Origin: JAYPHU01 sp964611435
GTDB lineage: Bacteria; Pseudomonadota; Alphaproteobacteria; Rhodospirillales; UBA2165
NCBI GenBank assembly: GCA_964611435.1
Contig: CAZSXT010000021.1
Location: 1 to 64,000, forward strand
Reading direction: 5' to 3'
Length of the DNA stretch: 64,000 nucleotides
The notes under the pieces were generated by a model. That model was given only the letters and a program-made list of their open reading frames with translations. It searched no databases and was not told where the DNA came from. The translations under genes and the position numbers were made by a program. Positions 61,181 through 64,000 of the stretch are shown piece by piece. Position 1 is the stretch's first letter; the number at the start of each line of letters is the position of its first letter.

Positions 61181-62173
61181 ATGAGCCTGATCGGCGTGAT
61201 CGGGGGCGGCGCCTGGGGTACGGCGCTGGCGGTCGCTGTCCGGCGCGCCGGCAGTGACGTGATCCTTCAGGCCCATGAAGACGACACTGTCGCGGCGATC
61301 AACAAAACCCATGTGAATGAAACCTTCCTGCCCGGCTATGAGTTGGATCCCGAAATTAAGGCGACCCGGAAGCTGGCCGAGGCGACGGATGCGGACGCGG
61401 TCCTTTTGGCCGCCCCGGCGCAGCATTTGCGGGCAGTCTGTACAGAAGCCGCCGCCTCCTGGGCCGAGCACGTGCCAGCGATTATTTGTTCCAAGGGAAT
61501 CGAGGAGAACAGTTGCGCCTTGATGAGCGAGGTCGTGGGGGAGGCGCTGCCGCGACGGCCCATAGCGGTTTTGTCCGGGCCGACATTCGCCATAGAGGTC
61601 GCGCGGGATTTGCCCACGGCTGTCACGCTGGCCTGCCGCGATGAAGTTGTCGGCAAAGTGCTGATGGAGACGTTGAGCTCACGGCGGTTTCGTATTTACC
61701 GTTCGACCGATGTTGTCGGGGCGCAGATCGGCGGGGCGGTCAAGAACGTGTTGGCCATCGCCTGCGGCATTGTTGAGGGCCGAAATCTCGGCGACAATAC
61801 ACGGGCTGCATTGGTGACTCGCGGCCTCGCCGAAATTACCCGGCTGGGTCTGGCCAAGGGCGCCAACGCGGAGACGCTGGCGGGCCTGAGCGGTCTTGGC
61901 GATCTCACGCTAACCTGCAACGCGATGCAGTCCCGCAATTTTTCCTTAGGGGTCGCGCTCGGCGAAGGCAAAAGCCTGGAAGATATCATGGGCGGGCGTA
62001 AATCCGTGGCGGAGGGTGTGTTTACCGCCTCGTCGGTGAGTGAACTGGCGCGCCGGCTGGATGTGGAGCTGCCGATTTGCGCGGCCGTGGATGCCGTGTT
62101 AAATCACGGCGCGGATATCGACACGGCGATTGCCGGGCTGTTGTCCCGGCCGTTGAAGGCTGAAACCGCCTGA
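61181..62173 (+). CDS. gpsA: Glycerol-3-phosphate dehydrogenase [NAD(P)+]
   Basis: 330 residues from MSLIGVIGGGAWGTALAVAV (Rossmann GxGxxG); an upstream in-frame start adds 11 residues. Further motifs: ICSKGIEENS, LSGPTFAIEVARDLPTAV, VGAQIGGAVKNVLAIACGI (catalytic Lys) and GLSGLGDLTLTC. It makes sn-glycerol-3-phosphate for phospholipids. Its last 36 bases lie in the 55-bp word that is duplicated around the second false gap, but the reading frame is complete before the N run. Confidence 0.95.
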   Translation: MSLIGVIGGGAWGTALAVAVRRAGSDVILQAHEDDTVAAINKTHVNETFLPGYELDPEIKATRKLAEATDADAVLLAAPAQHLRAVCTEAAASWAEHVPAIICSKGIEENSCALMSEVVGEALPRRPIAVLSGPTFAIEVARDLPTAVTLACRDEVVGKVLMETLSSRRFRIYRSTDVVGAQIGGAVKNVLAIACGIVEGRNLGDNTRAALVTRGLAEITRLGLAKGANAETLAGLSGLGDLTLTCNAMQSRNFSLGVALGEGKSLEDIMGGRKSVAEGVFTASSVSELARRLDVELPICAAVDAVLNHGADIDTAIAGLLSRPLKAETA

Positions 62174-62347
62174 ATTTTGCGCCATCACCATGNNNNNNNN
62201 NNNNNNNNNNNNNNNNNNNNNNNNNNNNNNNNNNNNNNNNNNNNNNNNNNNNNNNNNNNNNNNNNNNNNNNNNNNNNNNNNNNNNNNNNNNNCTGTTGTC
62301 CCGGCCGTTGAAGGCTGAAACCGCCTGAATTTTGCGCCATCACCATG
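62138..62347. other. Scaffold gap (100 N) bounded by an artificial 55-bp duplication
   Basis: N occupies 62193-62292. Bases 62138-62192 and 62293-62347 are identical over 55 bases, including the end of gpsA. As at 3.3 kb, the real sequence should simply join with one copy, placing the YciI gene about 35 bases nearer to gpsA than 155 bases of padding suggest. Confidence 0.95.
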
Positions 62348-62361
62348 AAGAGAAACCGGCA

Positions 62362-62649
62362 GTGCTCTACTTTATATATCGCGTGGATAAGCCGAACTCC
62401 GCGGAGTTGCGGGAGGCGACCCGCCCAGCACATCTGGAATGGGCCAAAACCCTCGGCGACCGGCTGCGGTATGCCGGGCCGACCCTGGATGAGGAGTCCG
62501 GCGCTATGATCGGTAGCGTCTGGGTGCTGGAAGCTGAGAGCAGGGATGAAGCCGCCCGGATTACCCAGAGCGACCCATATGAGAAGGCGGCGCTGTTTGA
62601 AAGCAAAACGGTCCAGGCCTTCATGCAGGTTGTCCCCTGGGACGAATAG
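62362..62649 (+). CDS. YciI family protein
   Basis: 95 residues, the usual length, from a GTG with upstream AAGAGA. Family pattern: LYFIYRVDKP, RPAHLEWAKTLGDRLRYAGP, MIGSVWVLEAESRDEA and SDPYEKAALF with the His-Asp pair that forms the small active-site-like pocket. The fold is ferredoxin-like and the function uncertain. It lies between gpsA and an EVE-domain gene, a neighbourhood common in alphaproteobacteria. Confidence 0.85.
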   Translation: MLYFIYRVDKPNSAELREATRPAHLEWAKTLGDRLRYAGPTLDEESGAMIGSVWVLEAESRDEAARITQSDPYEKAALFESKTVQAFMQVVPWDE

Positions 62650-62682
62650 AACAGCAATGAATAAAGGTAAAGCGAGGCAGGC

Positions 62683-63096
62683 ATGGCGTATTGGCTGATT
62701 AAATCCGAACCTGGTGCGTGGTCCTGGGAAGATCACGTGAAGAAGGGTGTCGAACATTGGGACGGCATCCGCAACCACCAGGCAAATAACAATATGAAAG
62801 AGATGAAGATCGGTGATAAGGCCTTCTTCTATCATTCGGTGGATGAAAAGCGCATCGTCGGCGTCGTCGAGGTGGTGAAGGAACACTACCCGGATCACAC
62901 GGATGAATCCGGGCGGTTCGGCATGGTCGACTTCAAGGCGCTGTATCCGGTGAAGACCCCCGTCACCTTGGCGGAGATCAAGGCGGACGAGCGGCTGCAG
63001 GACCTGTTTCTGGTCCGCCACACGCGCCTGTCGGTTGGTCCGGTGTCCGCCAAGCACTGGAAAATTCTTTGCAAGATGACAGGCGTAGAGCCCTAA
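62683..63096 (+). CDS. EVE-domain protein
   Basis: 137 residues. The fold motifs MAYWLIKSEPGAWSWEDHVK, WDGIRNHQANNNMKEMKIGD, AFFYHSVDEKRIVGVVEV and LVRHTRLSVGPVSAKHWK define the EVE (PUA-like) family, which binds modified nucleobases in DNA or RNA. Here it sits with housekeeping genes and not in a defence setting, so a tRNA-linked role is more likely than restriction. Confidence 0.92.
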   Translation: MAYWLIKSEPGAWSWEDHVKKGVEHWDGIRNHQANNNMKEMKIGDKAFFYHSVDEKRIVGVVEVVKEHYPDHTDESGRFGMVDFKALYPVKTPVTLAEIKADERLQDLFLVRHTRLSVGPVSAKHWKILCKMTGVEP

Positions 63097-63123
63097 GTGG
63101 GTTGCGCCGGCGGGCCCTAGACC

Positions 63124-63636
63124 ATGATTTTCGCGTGGCTGAAAAAGACCCTGGACGAACAGGCGCGTACCGCCAATCACAAGGAACTCACCAAGTTCAT
63201 TGACGGCTTGCGCACCATGACCGACGAGGACATGGGCGTTGTGCTCGCCGTCAGTACGGTCTTGCGGGTTAATATGGAGAACCAGGGATTTCTGCCCAAA
63301 GGCCTCTATGACGAAGGGGAGTTGCCGAGCGCACAGGAGATGGCGCGCTATCAGATGGAGCTCAACAAGCTGGTGCGCCAGTTCCACCGTAAGCGCATGC
63401 ATACGGACGGTCTCGGCGTGCTGGTGATTTCTTACTCGCTCCGGTGTCTCAATGTAGCCGACCTTCGCGACTATGGCCGGGACATGTGGGCGACCTTGGT
63501 CCGGGGCTTTCCGTATACGGAAGAAACCCTCCGAACCGGGCAAGAAAGCAAAGGCGAAGACTTCCCCGAAGAGGTCTGGACGGAATGGAAGAAAATCCCG
63601 GTTGGGCTGGAGCCCACGGGAGGGGAGGGCGGGTGA
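63124..63636 (+). CDS. Unrecognised conserved-looking protein
   Basis: 170 residues that I do not recognise. It is mostly helical with no signal peptide or spans. Notable stretches are TMTDEDMGVVLAVSTVLRVNME, GFLPKGLYDEGELPSAQEMARY and GLGVLVISYSLRCLNV. Its last codons carry a strong Shine-Dalgarno for the overlapping Rieske gene (GTGA overlap), suggesting coupled translation and a shared role. Confidence 0.65.
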   Translation: MIFAWLKKTLDEQARTANHKELTKFIDGLRTMTDEDMGVVLAVSTVLRVNMENQGFLPKGLYDEGELPSAQEMARYQMELNKLVRQFHRKRMHTDGLGVLVISYSLRCLNVADLRDYGRDMWATLVRGFPYTEETLRTGQESKGEDFPEEVWTEWKKIPVGLEPTGGEGG

Positions 63637-63971
63637 GCGGGCCCGGTGAGAAACTTTGCGACCTGGCTGAGATCGAGGATCCAGGCAGCGCCGGTTTCAC
63701 CATCGAGTTGGATGGCAAGAAGAAGATGATCATGGTCATTCATCGCAAGGGCGAGGCCTATGCCTATGTGAATTCATGTCCGCATATCGGCGCGCCGCTG
63801 GATTTCAAGCCGGGGCAGTTTCTGTCGTCCGACAAAAAGCTGATCATGTGCTCGACCCACGGGGCGCTGTTTCAGATCATCGACGGGCTCTGCATCTTCG
63901 GACCGTGCCAGAAAGCATCCTTGAAATCTGTGCCGATTGAGGTGGTCGGGGGCGAAGTCCGGCTGACGTAG
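63633..63971 (+). CDS. Rieske [2Fe-2S] protein
   Basis: 112 residues from the GTG that overlaps the previous stop. The cluster motifs are both present: CPHIGAPLDF (Cys-x-His) and CSTHGALFQ (Cys-x2-His) at about residues 49-51 and 73-76. It is a small soluble ferredoxin-type Rieske protein such as those found in oxygenase systems or NirD-like subunits. No partner oxygenase is visible before the window ends. Confidence 0.9.
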   Translation: MSGPGEKLCDLAEIEDPGSAGFTIELDGKKKMIMVIHRKGEAYAYVNSCPHIGAPLDFKPGQFLSSDKKLIMCSTHGALFQIIDGLCIFGPCQKASLKSVPIEVVGGEVRLT

Positions 63972-64000
63972 AGACGCCCCTACCTCTTGTTTTCCGTTCC

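Noticed and set aside
62683..63096. EVE-domain protein as part of a defence system
   Set aside because: Its neighbours are tsaD, gpsA and YciI, a housekeeping context, with no nuclease or restriction gene.
62185..63543. Long minus-strand frame running through the second N run and the YciI and EVE genes
   Set aside because: It is partly built of unknown residues and is antisense to three genes with clear family motifs.

Overview
This window is chromosomal, GC-rich DNA from an alphaproteobacterium, most likely a Rhodospirillales-type lineage. The signs are an alphaproteobacterial porin, paired glnK/amtB modules, the small SRP RNA followed by dnaX-ybaB-recR, the hemC-hemD-Mic60/mitofilin-hemY cluster, an IalB-family protein, DUF1127 and DUF1223 proteins, and the tsaD-gpsA-YciI-EVE neighbourhood. 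Two runs of exactly 100 N, each flanked by an identical 55-bp duplication, show it is a scaffolded draft or metagenome assembly. Nearly all of it is housekeeping sequence. I see no prophage, insertion sequence, CRISPR array or integrated element.

Layout. 1-8 kb: porin, TPR-methyltransferase, ThiE/TenI-like enzyme, YggS PLP protein (split by a false gap), L,D-transpeptidase, an unrecognised protein, an orphan OmpR-type regulator, exonuclease III and a LolA-like protein. 8-13.6 kb: ftsK, a DUF1127 gene divergent from a MocR-type regulator, and an aminotransferase. 13.7-17.7 kb: glnK-amtB-amtB-glnK on one strand behind a sigma-54-like promoter. 17.8-24 kb: UbiH-family hydroxylase, MFS transporter, hybrid histidine kinase, NudC and a cupredoxin-like lipoprotein. 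24-27 kb: SRP RNA, dnaX, ybaB, recR. 26.9-29.7 kb: HpaI/HpaH-type aldolase and hydratase, RidA, DsbA-like protein. 29.8-32.2 kb: a Pho-box-driven candidate small RNA, then rlmN, an IalB protein and a TrmH-type methyltransferase. 32.3-38 kb: a membrane ferredoxin-cyclase fusion, an MFS transporter, scoAB and a DMT exporter. 38-45 kb: uracil-DNA glycosylase family, a frameshifted LMW phosphatase, thpR, FIST protein, tesA divergent from ybbA-ybbP. 45-54 kb: BI-1 protein, a degenerate AMP-ligase, an RHH plus J-domain protein, an AT-rich gene-free stretch, DUF1223, GYD, a lipoprotein, an orphan molybdenum hydroxylase large subunit and tRNA-Thr. 54-64 kb: TPR glycosyltransferase-like protein, the hemY / hemD-Mic60 / hemC cluster, divergent from tsaD-gpsA-YciI-EVE-unknown-Rieske.

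The observations I consider most worth following are these. (1) Four 11-bp Pho half-sites sit at the correct distance from a -10 element and an intrinsic terminator in an intergenic region with no protein gene, which suggests a phosphate-starvation small RNA. (2) hemD is fused in frame to a Mic60/mitofilin-type membrane protein, with a strong internal Shine-Dalgarno and ATG at the junction. (3) A membrane-ferredoxin-nucleotide cyclase fusion has atypical substrate-selecting residues. (4) Overlapping face-to-face promoters lie between DUF1127 and the MocR gene. (5) The LMW phosphatase is frameshifted inside its active-site loop.
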